Shown piece after piece: positions 1 through 7,614 of a stretch of DNA of 64,000 nt. Origin of the DNA: Lactonifactor sp. BIOML-A5. GTDB lineage: Bacteria; Bacillota; Clostridia; Lachnospirales; Lachnospiraceae. The stretch spans positions 1-64,000 of the forward strand of contig NZ_WKYV01000015.1 of assembly GCF_009677585.1 (NCBI RefSeq), read 5' to 3'. How positions within the stretch are numbered: the first letter of the stretch is position 1; every line of letters starts with the position of its first letter. The notes beneath the pieces are model-generated. The model was not told the origin of the DNA. It did not search any database and was given only the letters and a program-made list of their open reading frames with translations. A program made the position numbers and the translations under genes.

Positions 1-149
1 GTTTTGGGGCGTCCGTTATGATCCGCATAGCGTCCGCTCTGAAACGCATCAGAGTCCGCTGGGCTCCGCAGAATGCACATACCATATGCTAATGAGATAC
101 AAGATAACAACAATTACATTAACCTGCTTAATTTTGATTTACACTTAGC

Positions 150-613
150 ACATACATTATCCGTCTGCTGAATAAGGCCTCAGTAGGCGGAGAGGAGTGG
201 TGCTAATATTTGATACTGTTTCATCAACTGAAGTATCGTCAGTCCAAACCGCGTGTAAGGCTGAGATGAATTCAACCTGATAATTATTCGGGCAACACGC
301 TTCCCTATCGCTAGACTATACCTTCGTGAATTCATGAAATCCATTGGCACCGGTAGTCGTTGAGGTTAGTCCGTATCTTTTGACTTAGGACTTCCGCCTG
401 CGGATTAGATCGTACCCTGATATTATTACTGTACCTCATGCTTTCGCATTTGCCGCTATAGAAATTTCTACTATAGTTTAGTAACCAGGGTCATGTGACA
501 CAATCTTTTGAACTGTGAATCTTTCCCGTTCTATCATTATCAGATAGAAGAATAGGACATTACACCCTATACCATTTACTTGCCTTTAACTATGGGAGTC
601 CTTGTTATGCAGT
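150..613 (-). ncRNA. Group I intron interrupting the tape-measure gene
   Basis: On the minus strand, downstream of the tape-measure frame, the group I core is visible. The P7 strands are GACTA (358-354, in the context CAACGACTA) and TAGTC (318-314, in AAGGTATAGTC). A GTCC/GGAC pair just before P7 fits P6, and GGTAC/GTGCC fits P3. A good P1 exists: exon GTTATGT (620-614) pairs with GCATAAC (610-604) and leaves the expected U-G pair at the 614/613 junction, which falls between codons. I could not place the 3' splice site; it may be near or beyond the window edge. No endonuclease frame is seen inside the visible part. The intron class is well supported; the exact ends are inference. Confidence 0.8.
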
Positions 614-2368
614 ACATAACTCGTACACGTCGCCGCTAAACTCCCCGGTGGCATAAGTGCTTTTTATAAATGCTGGACGATACTTCCAGCGTTTACCACC
701 GCCTTTGGCTCCTTGGAATAAACCAAGTCCCCCTAATGCTAAACTAAGTGGGCCAATTTTTGATGTTAATGTATCAAATCCACTTACTAATCCAGTAATA
801 GCATTAGTAGTACCTATAATACCATCGGTATTAACAAAATTCTGCATAAAGCCAGTAAAAGTATTACTAAGCTTATTTGTTGCGCCTTCCCAGTTATTCG
901 CGCTTTTTTCTGCCTCAATAGCCGCGCTTCCAGTTCCCTCGGAGTAATCCTTGAGCATTTTCTCATAGTCAGACCAACCACTAAGTAATGCGCTAAGTTT
1001 GTTAGCTTGCCATTTTTGTCCTATATTAGTCAGGATATCGGTACGAAGTGGGTCTGACTCTTCAAGAGAGTTAAATACAACTGCCAAATCTTTTAATATA
1101 TCTACAGGGTTCCGCATTCGCTCGACGCCGTTAACATATTCTGTTTGAGCAACACCAGCTTCTTTAAAGGTATCAGCAATCTTAGCATTATTGATGTTCT
1201 CCACATTTATAAGTAAAGATTTTAAAGCAGTACCTACCTCGTCGCCGCCAGCCTTTGTCCTGCTTTCAATAGTACCAATCATGGCAGATAATTGATTTTC
1301 TTGTACACCGAGTTCAGAAGCCATTGATGCGGCCTTTGTTGTAGCTTCAGCCATATCTGCCATTGAAACACTGTTCCTATTGGTGATCATATTTTGTCCG
1401 TCAAGGACAGTAGTTAATTTTTGTACATTACCCTGATATTGATAAGCAGCATTAGAAGCTAACAAATAACTATTGGCAGCATTAGCGTTAATATCACCGG
1501 CAGCCTGAGCAAGAACGCTCAATTGAGCCATTTCTTCGGCTTTATCACCATAATATCCGCTTCGACTCATTTCTTGTACACCAGTTAAGTAATCGCTGGC
1601 CTTTTTACCATATTTACTTGCGGAATCAAATGAAGTTTCTCCAAGTGTTTTTAACTGACCAGTAGTTAAGTCAGATGTTTTTGATATCTCAGTTAAGATA
1701 CCATCTATAGATTTTAATTCTCCGATTGAATTTGTAATTACATTGACTGTTTGTTGAAGGGCACCATATGTCCATACAAATTGGCCGATTTGCTTAAAAC
1801 CTCTACTTAATTCTTCAGTTACTGACTTACCAACTTTTCCTAGAGATGCTGCTTCGGCCTTTATAGCATTTACTTGTTTTGTATATTCTTTTAGAGATTC
1901 AGGATTAGTGGATAATTTTTGTTTAGTGGCGAGGTCTGTTAATACATCACCGTAATCTTTAGCAGCTTTTGAATTATTCTTAAGCCATGCTAAAGTTTTG
2001 TTACTTGCCATAGTAGCATCTCTCTGGGAGAACTTGGTTAGCTGCTTTTCCCACCAATTAATATAACTGGACTGCTCTTTTGTCATATTCCCTAATGGTT
2101 GACTAAAAGCATTTCTTTGAGTCCTCGCCATAGTTTCTATCTGACGTTGTAAGGCAGTAGTATATGTTCTACCTGCAGATTGTCCTGATTTGCCAAATTG
2201 ACGTTCTACACCAGCCATCTGAGATTGAAGCTGCTTCGATAAATCACCATTTGCTCCCTGTAGATTTACTTTTATATCTACAGGCTTGCTCTTTAGACTG
2301 TTTATTTTGGACTCAATCTCTTCAAAACCGCTGAGTTGAGCCCGTATGTCTATTTTATAGTCTGACAT
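605..2368 (-). CDS. Phage tail tape measure protein, 5' exon (TP901-like)
   Basis: This is the N-terminal part of a tape measure protein, the scaffold that sets tail length. Residues about 210-400 match the TP901 tape-measure core (segment IDGILTEISKTSDLTTGQLK and what follows). The N-terminal 200 residues are helical and coiled-coil rich. The start at 2368 has a GGAGG site just upstream. The frame runs to a stop at 605, but the last codons are probably intron: splicing after Cys585 (base 614) is predicted from the P1 helix. A typical tape measure is far longer than 587 residues, so the rest lies past the intron, left of the window. Confidence 0.9.
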   Translation of the reverse strand: MSDYKIDIRAQLSGFEEIESKINSLKSKPVDIKVNLQGANGDLSKQLQSQMAGVERQFGKSGQSAGRTYTTALQRQIETMARTQRNAFSQPLGNMTKEQSSYINWWEKQLTKFSQRDATMASNKTLAWLKNNSKAAKDYGDVLTDLATKQKLSTNPESLKEYTKQVNAIKAEAASLGKVGKSVTEELSRGFKQIGQFVWTYGALQQTVNVITNSIGELKSIDGILTEISKTSDLTTGQLKTLGETSFDSASKYGKKASDYLTGVQEMSRSGYYGDKAEEMAQLSVLAQAAGDINANAANSYLLASNAAYQYQGNVQKLTTVLDGQNMITNRNSVSMADMAEATTKAASMASELGVQENQLSAMIGTIESRTKAGGDEVGTALKSLLINVENINNAKIADTFKEAGVAQTEYVNGVERMRNPVDILKDLAVVFNSLEESDPLRTDILTNIGQKWQANKLSALLSGWSDYEKMLKDYSEGTGSAAIEAEKSANNWEGATNKLSNTFTGFMQNFVNTDGIIGTTNAITGLVSGFDTLTSKIGPLSLALGGLGLFQGAKGGGKRWKYRPAFIKSTYATGEFSGDVYELCTA

Positions 2369-2396
2369 TTTTACCTCCTTTGTTGTAAAATGTGTA

Positions 2397-2428
2397 AATA
2401 AAAAATCACCTAGCGTGAACTAGGTGAT
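2397..2428 (-). terminator. Intrinsic terminator just upstream of the tape-measure gene
   Basis: ATCACCTAG and CTAGGTGAT form a perfect 9-bp stem with a 6-base loop. On the minus strand it is followed by TTTTT and a T-rich stretch. It lies only about 30 bases before the tape-measure start, so it separates that gene from upstream minus-strand transcripts or works as an attenuator. Confidence 0.6.
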
Positions 2429-2517
2429 GCTAACTGAATGTTATAAATACCATTAATTGAAAGAACAGCAATTTATATCATTTAAATATACAAATTGTAC
2501 AGTGTTATACCAAAATA

Positions 2518-2546
2518 ATGACAAAATATGTACAAAGTGATATACT
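2518..2546 (+). promoter_or_regulatory. SigA-type promoter
   Basis: ATGACA (2518-2523), 17-bp spacer and TATACT (2541-2546) match a vegetative promoter. It reads rightwards across a 36-codon frame, antisense to a small membrane-peptide frame, and towards the membrane-protein gene at 2803. Confidence 0.6.
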
Positions 2547-2577
2547 ATATGTAATTTCTAGGAAGTGAGATACATAG

Positions 2578-2688
2578 ATGAAGAATATTGTTTTTAATAA
2601 TGATTGGAGCTATTGCGTCATAGCTGCACTTACAGGTGTTGTCTTAAATGAATGCAGTTGGTATAGCCGCACCAAAGATGAAAATTAG
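2578..2688 (+). CDS. Possible 36-aa peptide
   Basis: An ATG frame of 36 codons follows AGGAAGTGAG with good spacing and starts 32 bases after the -10 box at 2541. It has no recognisable family. It overlaps a small membrane-peptide frame on the other strand, so it may be only an antisense transcript with a chance frame. Confidence 0.3.
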   Translation: MKNIVFNNDWSYCVIAALTGVVLNECSWYSRTKDEN

Positions 2689-2736
2689 TGTTAGAATACC
2701 TGTTATAATAAAGGTAAGAATTGGGCGTTTGAACAT
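2644..2736 (-). CDS. Small hydrophobic membrane peptide (30 aa)
   Basis: A 30-codon frame starts with MFKRPILTFI and consists almost wholly of one transmembrane helix. GGAGG lies 9 bases before the ATG. Size and composition are like type I toxins or small phage membrane peptides, but I do not recognise a family. The promoter at 2518-2546 reads antisense through it, the arrangement of type I toxin-antitoxin loci. Function is inference only. Confidence 0.4.
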   Translation of the reverse strand: MFKRPILTFIITGILTLIFIFGAAIPTAFI

Positions 2737-2802
2737 AAATGAATGCCTCCATATTAGAAAAGGGTGAACAAGAAAATTAAAAAGCATTAGAGTGGGGATG
2801 AA

Positions 2803-3372
2803 ATGTTGGAAAAGGGACATTTACTAGAAAATTGGAAGAAGCACCTAGCTACAGTTGTCGCTGTAACTTTATGTATACTTTTCGGAATTATGGCTTTTAT
2901 ATTTTACGGAGCGGCATCAGAAAACAAAGAAAAATGCAAAGACTTACAAGAATCTATAGAGACAATAAGCCAAGAAAAAGAAGAACTCGAAAATGATTTA
3001 TATACTCTTAACAATAATTATGAAGATATCATAGCAAAGCATAAAAATTGCGATGCAACTATATCTGATTTAAAGGCTCGGATTGAACAGTTAAACGGAA
3101 CAATAGACAATTTAAACGCTCAGATAGAGGAATTGAAGAATCCTGAACCGGAAACTACATCATCACAGCCTGCAGCTGTTTCAGGCGGAGTTAAATTCCA
3201 AGGAGGAGCTGCCGAGGATACTGGAGGGGATATCGAAACTGTTTACTGGACTCCAAAAGGCAAAGTATATCATTCCACGCAAGATTGTCCATCTCTTGGA
3301 AGGTTAAAGACTATATTGAGCGGGACTATTGCAGAGAGCGGGAAGAGCCGAGGATGTAAAGTTTGCTACTAA
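2803..3372 (+). CDS. Membrane-anchored coiled-coil protein with Cys-rich C-terminal domain
   Basis: 189 residues. Residues about 15-37 are one transmembrane helix after a short basic N-terminus; residues 42-115 are heptad-rich coiled coil; a Pro/Thr/Ser linker follows. The C-terminal 45 residues contain YWTPKGKVYHSTQDCPSLGR and end in CKVCY. This is a small domain seen at the C-terminus of many clostridial secreted or membrane proteins, with a Cys/His pattern suggesting metal binding. GGGGATGA gives the ribosome site. It is the only sizeable plus-strand gene inside the tail module, with its own promoter upstream, so it is probably a moron expressed separately from the late genes. Function unknown. 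Confidence 0.75.
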   Translation: MLEKGHLLENWKKHLATVVAVTLCILFGIMAFIFYGAASENKEKCKDLQESIETISQEKEELENDLYTLNNNYEDIIAKHKNCDATISDLKARIEQLNGTIDNLNAQIEELKNPEPETTSSQPAAVSGGVKFQGGAAEDTGGDIETVYWTPKGKVYHSTQDCPSLGRLKTILSGTIAESGKSRGCKVCY

Positions 3373-3398
3373 TTTAAGATGAGTTATGTCCACCATAA

Positions 3399-3602
3399 TT
3401 AAGAACAATATTCCTCATCATTAGGAAAATCCATATATTGCTTAATCGTATATTCCGGTTCAAAATCTTTGGGATCTATTTCTATAGAAAAATGCCGGAG
3501 TCTTTCAATGGGTTTTCCATCGATTAATACTTGAATATGAGCACGTTCATTTGAATTATTATACTCATTGTAGGTATTGTAACGTATTAGAATCTCTTTC
3601 AA
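3399..3602 (-). CDS. Hypothetical protein (67 aa)
   Basis: The TTG start is preceded by AAAGGA about 10 bases upstream; an in-frame stop lies two codons before it. The product is acidic at the C-terminus and mostly beta-rich, with no family recognised. It lies 3 bases after the zinc-finger gene on the same strand and is probably cotranscribed with it. Confidence 0.55.
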   Translation of the reverse strand: MKEILIRYNTYNEYNNSNERAHIQVLIDGKPIERLRHFSIEIDPKDFEPEYTIKQYMDFPNDEEYCS

Positions 3603-3605
3603 ATA

Positions 3606-3881
3606 TTACCAATCCTTTCTTCTGGTACACAGGGGGGGCGTAAGTGTAATAGTGTATTCAATAAACTGTTCAATATATTCGGGTATTGGAATTGTACGTT
3701 CTACATTGTAAAGTATACATTTGGGATTTTTGCATGTACAGGTTATTGTACTTTCCCTCTTTATCAAGTTGTCTCTATATTGGCATTCTTCTAGACACTC
3801 AGGACAATAATCAAAGAATACTGTTGTTTTCTTTTTTAGTGCCTTTTTAGCCCTCCAATATCTAATTGGGTTAATTAGCAT
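3606..3881 (-). CDS. Small zinc-finger-like protein (91 aa)
   Basis: CPEC at residues 26-29 and CTCKNPKC at 48-55 make a likely zinc-binding site. The N-terminus is strongly basic (RAKKALKKK). GGGGA precedes the ATG. It belongs to a run of small minus-strand genes between the tail tube module and the tape measure. No known family. Confidence 0.6.
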   Translation of the reverse strand: MLINPIRYWRAKKALKKKTTVFFDYCPECLEECQYRDNLIKRESTITCTCKNPKCILYNVERTIPIPEYIEQFIEYTITLTPPLCTRRKDW

Positions 3882-3957
3882 TGAAATTCCCCTTTCTTTA
3901 CAAATTTTTCGTTGAAATAAGCCGCTCGTAATGGGCGGCTTTAATTATAATACTATA

Positions 3958-4140
3958 CTATTCTTGGTCATGTATATCCATCAAATCATTAAGTGCTTTC
4001 ATCGATTTTTCATTTACATTAGAACGTATCTTTTTACAATCGTCCCAAAACGATTTATCCGGACATTTCTCGTTTAGCTTTTGAAAAAATTCTTTTGACT
4101 TACCATTAGAAATGATGGTTGCTTGGGATCTCATAATCAT
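3958..4140 (-). CDS. Hypothetical protein (60 aa)
   Basis: AGGGGTGAG lies 7 bases before the ATG at 4140, so this start is preferred to a longer frame that opens at 4176. The product is basic and helical with two cysteines. It follows a 58-codon gene with a short gap, so the two are likely one transcription unit. Confidence 0.5.
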   Translation of the reverse strand: MIMRSQATIISNGKSKEFFQKLNEKCPDKSFWDDCKKIRSNVNEKSMKALNDLMDIHDQE

Positions 4141-4172
4141 AGATGTCTCACCCCTACTTATTTTTAATACAA

Positions 4173-4349
4173 TCAAATTTCAGTTTCCGAAAAACCACAT
4201 CCAAATACGTCTTTAAAAGTCAGCCCAGTTTCTCCAGGCTCTTTTCTCCTAAGCTCTATTCCATATTGTTCTTTAAAGAATTCCATGAATCCGGTAAGAG
4301 AATCATTTTTATCAATTCTACCCAGTTTAATATCATCGTCCTGTATCAT
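4173..4349 (-). CDS. Small hypothetical protein (58 aa)
   Basis: Starts with ATG after GGAGG (spacing 7) and opens MIQDDDIKLGRIDK. It is acidic and soluble, with no family recognised. It lies between two other small genes on the same strand with tight spacing, which supports it as a real gene. Confidence 0.5.
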   Translation of the reverse strand: MIQDDDIKLGRIDKNDSLTGFMEFFKEQYGIELRRKEPGETGLTFKDVFGCGFSETEI

Positions 4350-4375
4350 AATCTGTCCTCCAAATTTTTGATATA

Positions 4376-4579
4376 TTATTTTTTATCTTCTGGTATAGAT
4401 AAATCAGGAACATCAACTATAATACCTTTGCAATCTTTACGTATCTGTATATCATCTAAGCTTTTAAGCAATTCTTTCTTTTTAGCTATGTACTCAGCGC
4501 TTGGATGTGTTATGTTCTCTAAAAATCTCAAAAAATCATCCCTAGATAATATTATATTGCTACCTCTAAGTTTACACAT
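4376..4579 (-). CDS. Hypothetical protein (67 aa)
   Basis: The frame overlaps the 3' end of the upstream gene by 28 bases, an arrangement expected of translational coupling. The product has a helical first half (residues 12-50) and an acidic tail. No family recognised. Confidence 0.5.
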   Translation of the reverse strand: MCKLRGSNIILSRDDFLRFLENITHPSAEYIAKKKELLKSLDDIQIRKDCKGIIVDVPDLSIPEDKK

Positions 4580-5337
4580 ATTACCTTCTCTGGTATTGAT
4601 GGAATATAATTATTAAATATCGCATCTATCATATTGTCATATGTAAACTCTCTAGGTTGATTGAAATATGAAACAAGTTGGTTCCTGAGATTATAATAGT
4701 CATTTAAAGAATTCTTAGTATTCGTTGCGATCTTTTTATCTATAAGATTGAATAAGTCTTTTGTTGCTGCTTCATTAGTGGAGCAAGGTATTAAGTCCAA
4801 AAAAAGATCTTTCCAATATTCAGTATCAGACTTATCAACAACATAGATATTATCTATATCTTGGGTTTTATCCTCAAATTCATACAAACATGTTTTAAGT
4901 GCGCCTCTTTTATAAGGATATCCCAACAACTTTTTATATGATTCTCCAGATAAAAACGGATCTAACTCAACTTTCGATATAAAATAATAAAGTTTATCCC
5001 GATCATATAGCATTACCTGAATTAAATGCCCCTCTCTTATTTGATATTTCAAGTGAGAATACCGGGTTCTTGTATCGAATTCGGACTTAAGATACTTTTT
5101 AGCAATTGCTTCTGTGCATTCTTGAAGTAATGTTACCTCCTTCACACATTTGAATATGGAGCTTGTAACTTCAGATGTATTACTTCGTGCCTTGTAGTGC
5201 TTGTAGTTTTTATTGACAAAGATTTCTTTCAGTAATTCTCCAACATAATCAGATATATCCGTATTCTCAAGCTTTACTGTCTCTATTGCATTATTAATAG
5301 AATCAATTTTATGCATCGCTGTAGATAATATATTCAT
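4552..5337 (-). CDS. Nucleoid-associated-protein-like protein (NdpA/YejK-type N-terminal region)
   Basis: 261 residues from the ATG at 5337, which has GGGGGA 8 bases upstream; an earlier in-frame ATG lacks such a site. The central part (EGHLIQVMLYDRDKLYYF, then LGYPYKRGALKTC) resembles the nucleoid-associated protein NdpA fold, shorter than the roughly 335-residue bacterial form. The match is from memory of the family and moderate at best. It heads a four-gene minus-strand unit. NdpA-like proteins bind DNA; a role in chromatin or anti-defence is guesswork. Confidence 0.5.
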   Translation of the reverse strand: MNILSTAMHKIDSINNAIETVKLENTDISDYVGELLKEIFVNKNYKHYKARSNTSEVTSSIFKCVKEVTLLQECTEAIAKKYLKSEFDTRTRYSHLKYQIREGHLIQVMLYDRDKLYYFISKVELDPFLSGESYKKLLGYPYKRGALKTCLYEFEDKTQDIDNIYVVDKSDTEYWKDLFLDLIPCSTNEAATKDLFNLIDKKIATNTKNSLNDYYNLRNQLVSYFNQPREFTYDNMIDAIFNNYIPSIPEKVICVNLEVAI

Positions 5338-5520
5338 ATATAAATTCCCCCACAATTAATAATTATCTACATTATAACCTATTATTCTACATAATTACAC
5401 AAAAAATAGTCAAATTGAGTATTTTATTAAGCACTATAGACAGGCAAACTCAAAGAGATGGGACTTCATCTTTTAATATTTATATATGTTCCGTATTTAC
5501 CATAATCTTTCTCCGTGATA

Positions 5521-5582
5521 CAATTGACTTGAGAGAGGACACATTGCGCGTTTGTGTCCTAACGCGTCTCTCTATACAATTG
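5521..5582. other. Compact structured element with pseudoknot potential
   Basis: Inside the 300-bp gene-free stretch 5338-5656. GGACACA (5537-5543) pairs with TGTGTCC (5553-5559); the loop piece CGCGTT (5547-5552) can pair with AACGCG (5561-5566); outer GAGAGA (5531-5536) pairs with TCTCTC (5567-5572). The whole is bounded by two CAATTG palindromes (5521-5526, 5577-5582). The pairings compete or form a pseudoknot. It may be an RNA regulator of the zinc-ribbon gene at 5657 or a protein or recombinase site. The remainder of the gap shows nothing else I can name. Confidence 0.5.
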
Positions 5583-5656
5583 TAACCCATTAATAGTCAA
5601 CAGACCTATAAGATAGGCAGAAAGTTATTTTATCATAACTATAAAGGAGAGATAGA

Positions 5657-5839
5657 ATTATAAGTAAAATAGATATTAAACATATTACAAACGAAAGCCT
5701 GAAAAAAGTCCGTAAGGATATCACAAAGAATGGTACTGAAATTGAGTGTCCAAATTGTAAGGGAAAGATAAAGGTAATGCCTGGAGAAAGCATTTGTCCA
5801 AAGTGCGGAAAGACGTTAGATGTCAGATTGAAGTTCTAG
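5657..5839 (+). CDS. Zinc-ribbon protein with non-AUG start (60 aa)
   Basis: The frame contains CPNC (31-34) and CPKC (47-50) in a typical two-knuckle zinc ribbon, like small Com-type or regulatory phage proteins. There is no ATG or GTG at the 5' end. AAAGGAG lies 7 bases before ATT (5657) and 10 before ATA (5660), and a stop codon closes the frame just upstream. An AUU or AUA start is therefore inferred. The 3' end overlaps the end of the convergent small gene 5816-5977 by 24 bases. Confidence 0.6.
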   Translation: MISKIDIKHITNESLKKVRKDITKNGTEIECPNCKGKIKVMPGESICPKCGKTLDVRLKF

Positions 5840-5977
5840 ATCAATCTTTACACTTTCATTCTCCAAATCTTTTAGTAAAGTATCAATTTGTTCCAATAAG
5901 ATGTTTAGTTTCTCAAGCTTTTTTTCTATATCTGCTAGATTTGAATTAACTTTAATCGAATATAAATAATCAAACAT
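5816..5977 (-). CDS. Small coiled-coil protein (53 aa)
   Basis: ATG after GGAGG with spacing 7. Residues 13-45 form a heptad-rich helix (IEKKLEKLNILLEQIDTLLK). It lies in the tail region before the tape-measure gene, where small coiled-coil proteins are common, but I recognise no family. Confidence 0.5.
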   Translation of the reverse strand: MFDYLYSIKVNSNLADIEKKLEKLNILLEQIDTLLKDLENESVKIDLELQSDI

Positions 5978-6038
5978 AAGAGCCTCCTATAACGTGAATT
6001 TTCATATCACCCCCAGTCATATCTTGGCCGGGGTTCTT

Positions 6039-6422
6039 TTATTTACCAAATGCCGCACCAAAATGTGAGTCAGCAATTACTTTCACATGTTCTTCAGCTC
6101 TATCCCAATACCCAGGCGTACCAACAACACCTGCCACTCCTTTATTCGTCACATCTATTACCTCCGCTCCTGAAAAAGTACCAGTACTATAGGAAATTGA
6201 TTTATCCATTTCCATTGACATAGAGCAGGAGTCACCGCCGCCATTTGGCCCAGTTACTTTAGGTGACGTCATCAATGTACCAGTTCTGTCATATGCCAAG
6301 GGGTTTCCAGTATAATAAGAAGCAACATGGTCTTGCAACATAGGCTCTGCATCACTAACAGTCTGAGCCATTGCTGTCATCATTTTGCGCATAGCATCTC
6401 CTTTAATGCTTTCAATTTTCAT
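6039..6422 (-). CDS. HK97 gp10-like tail or minor structural component
   Basis: 127 residues from the ATG at 6422 (GGAGAG upstream, spacing about 8); the longer frame to 6479 lacks a ribosome site. The segment GNPLAYDRTGTLMTSPKV is typical of HK97-gp10-like tail-component proteins. The start overlaps the end of the upstream gene by 11 bases, which implies coupled translation. Assigned from motif resemblance and its place in the tail module. Confidence 0.55.
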   Translation of the reverse strand: MKIESIKGDAMRKMMTAMAQTVSDAEPMLQDHVASYYTGNPLAYDRTGTLMTSPKVTGPNGGGDSCSMSMEMDKSISYSTGTFSGAEVIDVTNKGVAGVVGTPGYWDRAEEHVKVIADSHFGAAFGK

Positions 6423-6987
6423 AACGCTTCTCTCCAAAGGTAGGCGGAGTGTCGTTATCCTCCTTAAGATCCCATGCACTGCTAGATAGATAAGCTTTGA
6501 CTATAGCTTCTGAAACACTTTGAACATTAAATTTTGAGATGTCTAACGTTTCAACCTTAGTGGTTAATGCATCAAGTAAAATAGCCAATGAGTCTTTCCG
6601 GTCATGAATCAGTTGCTGTTTTTTGAATTCAGCCATATCATAGGCGTCAGCTGAGATTTCAGCTAACTGCGTAACCATGGGTAAATCGTCATATGCGCCA
6701 TCATCATATTTCTTAAATAAACTATGTAACTCTTCGTCACTTTCTACGGCTTCTAATATATTTTCTAATACCATTTCCCCTGAATCGTCAGTGACTGTTT
6801 CAAATGTCAAACCCTCTACACAATATAAGTAGAAGAGGAGACGAAACTGGAGTCGTGCTAAATAAGGCGTATATGTAACATTTCCCTCTTCGTCTTCTGA
6901 AAAGTATGCATTTGCTAAATCCTGAGTGAATCCGATTATCTCAATATTTGTTAATTTCTGCTTTAATTTAATATTATCTTTTATCAT
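6412..6987 (-). CDS. Putative tail assembly protein (191 aa)
   Basis: Starts at ATG 6987 with GGAGG 5 bases upstream. The product is acidic and largely helical. It lies between the tail tube and tape-measure genes, where tail assembly chaperones are encoded, but I see no slippery heptamer that would make the usual frameshifted long form. The role is inferred from position. Confidence 0.5.
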   Translation of the reverse strand: MIKDNIKLKQKLTNIEIIGFTQDLANAYFSEDEEGNVTYTPYLARLQFRLLFYLYCVEGLTFETVTDDSGEMVLENILEAVESDEELHSLFKKYDDGAYDDLPMVTQLAEISADAYDMAEFKKQQLIHDRKDSLAILLDALTTKVETLDISKFNVQSVSEAIVKAYLSSSAWDLKEDNDTPPTFGEKRYEN

Positions 6988-7009
6988 ATATTCCTCCATT
7001 TTATGCTTA

Positions 7010-7258
7010 CTAATATTTTTTTGTGTTTTTTACAGGACGGCTTTTCATCCATTCTTCATATGGCTTTTTTGTTTCAGCTTTAATGAAGTAATATGCCATT
7101 TTTCCGTGATTAGTTTCAGAAGGACAAATCCACACTGGCTGTATGAGATATCTTGATATATAAAAAATAACCTGCTTCATCTCTGTAATAGGAATAATAC
7201 CATTATCTCCAAAAGCCTCTTTTACTTCTTCTAAGCTATCAAAAACTTGCTTTTTAAT
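7010..7258 (-). CDS. Hypothetical protein, probable AUU start (82 aa)
   Basis: AAAGGAGGTG is a full Shine-Dalgarno sequence. The only AUG-like codon at the right distance is ATT at 7258 (spacing 8); the upstream in-frame GTG at 7267 overlaps the ribosome site itself and cannot be used well. The product is mixed alpha/beta and has no family I know. It is part of the tail transcription unit. Confidence 0.55.
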   Translation of the reverse strand: MKKQVFDSLEEVKEAFGDNGIIPITEMKQVIFYISRYLIQPVWICPSETNHGKMAYYFIKAETKKPYEEWMKSRPVKNTKKY

Positions 7259-7349
7259 ATAACGCACCTCCTTTGCGTAAAAAATAGGGAATAAAAGACT
7301 AAGCTGTAGTCAATTATTCCCTATAAAAATATTATAATTAACTACATTT

Positions 7350-7598
7350 TTATTTTGTAACATCATTCTCTTCTAAAACAGTATCTTCGAATAACTTTTT
7401 CTCCACTGTTTTCCCGACTTTCTTTTTTTGTGATCTTTCATATTCTAACTTATCTGTCAAAGTATACTTTCCTTTATCATACTTAACATATGCTATATCT
7501 GAGAATAATTTATTTGATGTCAATTGAACTTTCTTGCCTTCAAAATCAACAACCATTACATCATCATTCTCTAAAATTACTTTGCATTCTTTTATCAA
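7350..7598 (-). CDS. Hypothetical tail-region protein (82 aa)
   Basis: TTG start at 7598 with GAGGTGA 5 bases upstream; the longer frame to 7646 has no ribosome site and overlaps the endonuclease gene. The N-terminal half is beta-rich, the C-terminal half charged (KKK, EEND). It lies directly after the homing endonuclease and was probably the original neighbour of the tail tube gene. Confidence 0.55.
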   Translation of the reverse strand: MIKECKVILENDDVMVVDFEGKKVQLTSNKLFSDIAYVKYDKGKYTLTDKLEYERSQKKKVGKTVEKKLFEDTVLEENDVTK

Positions 7599-7614
7599 TA
7601 GATTCACCTCAAGA

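Noticed and set aside
605..2368. Tape measure as a complete short protein
   Set aside because: The group I core right after it, and the lack of the usual long tail of the protein, show that it is an exon.
4143..4616. A 157-codon plus-strand frame
   Set aside because: Antisense to two small genes that have good ribosome sites; composition is unlike a protein.
6011..6036. A terminator near ACCCCC and GGGGTTCTTTT
   Set aside because: Only four to five bases pair, with a long loop; too weak to call.
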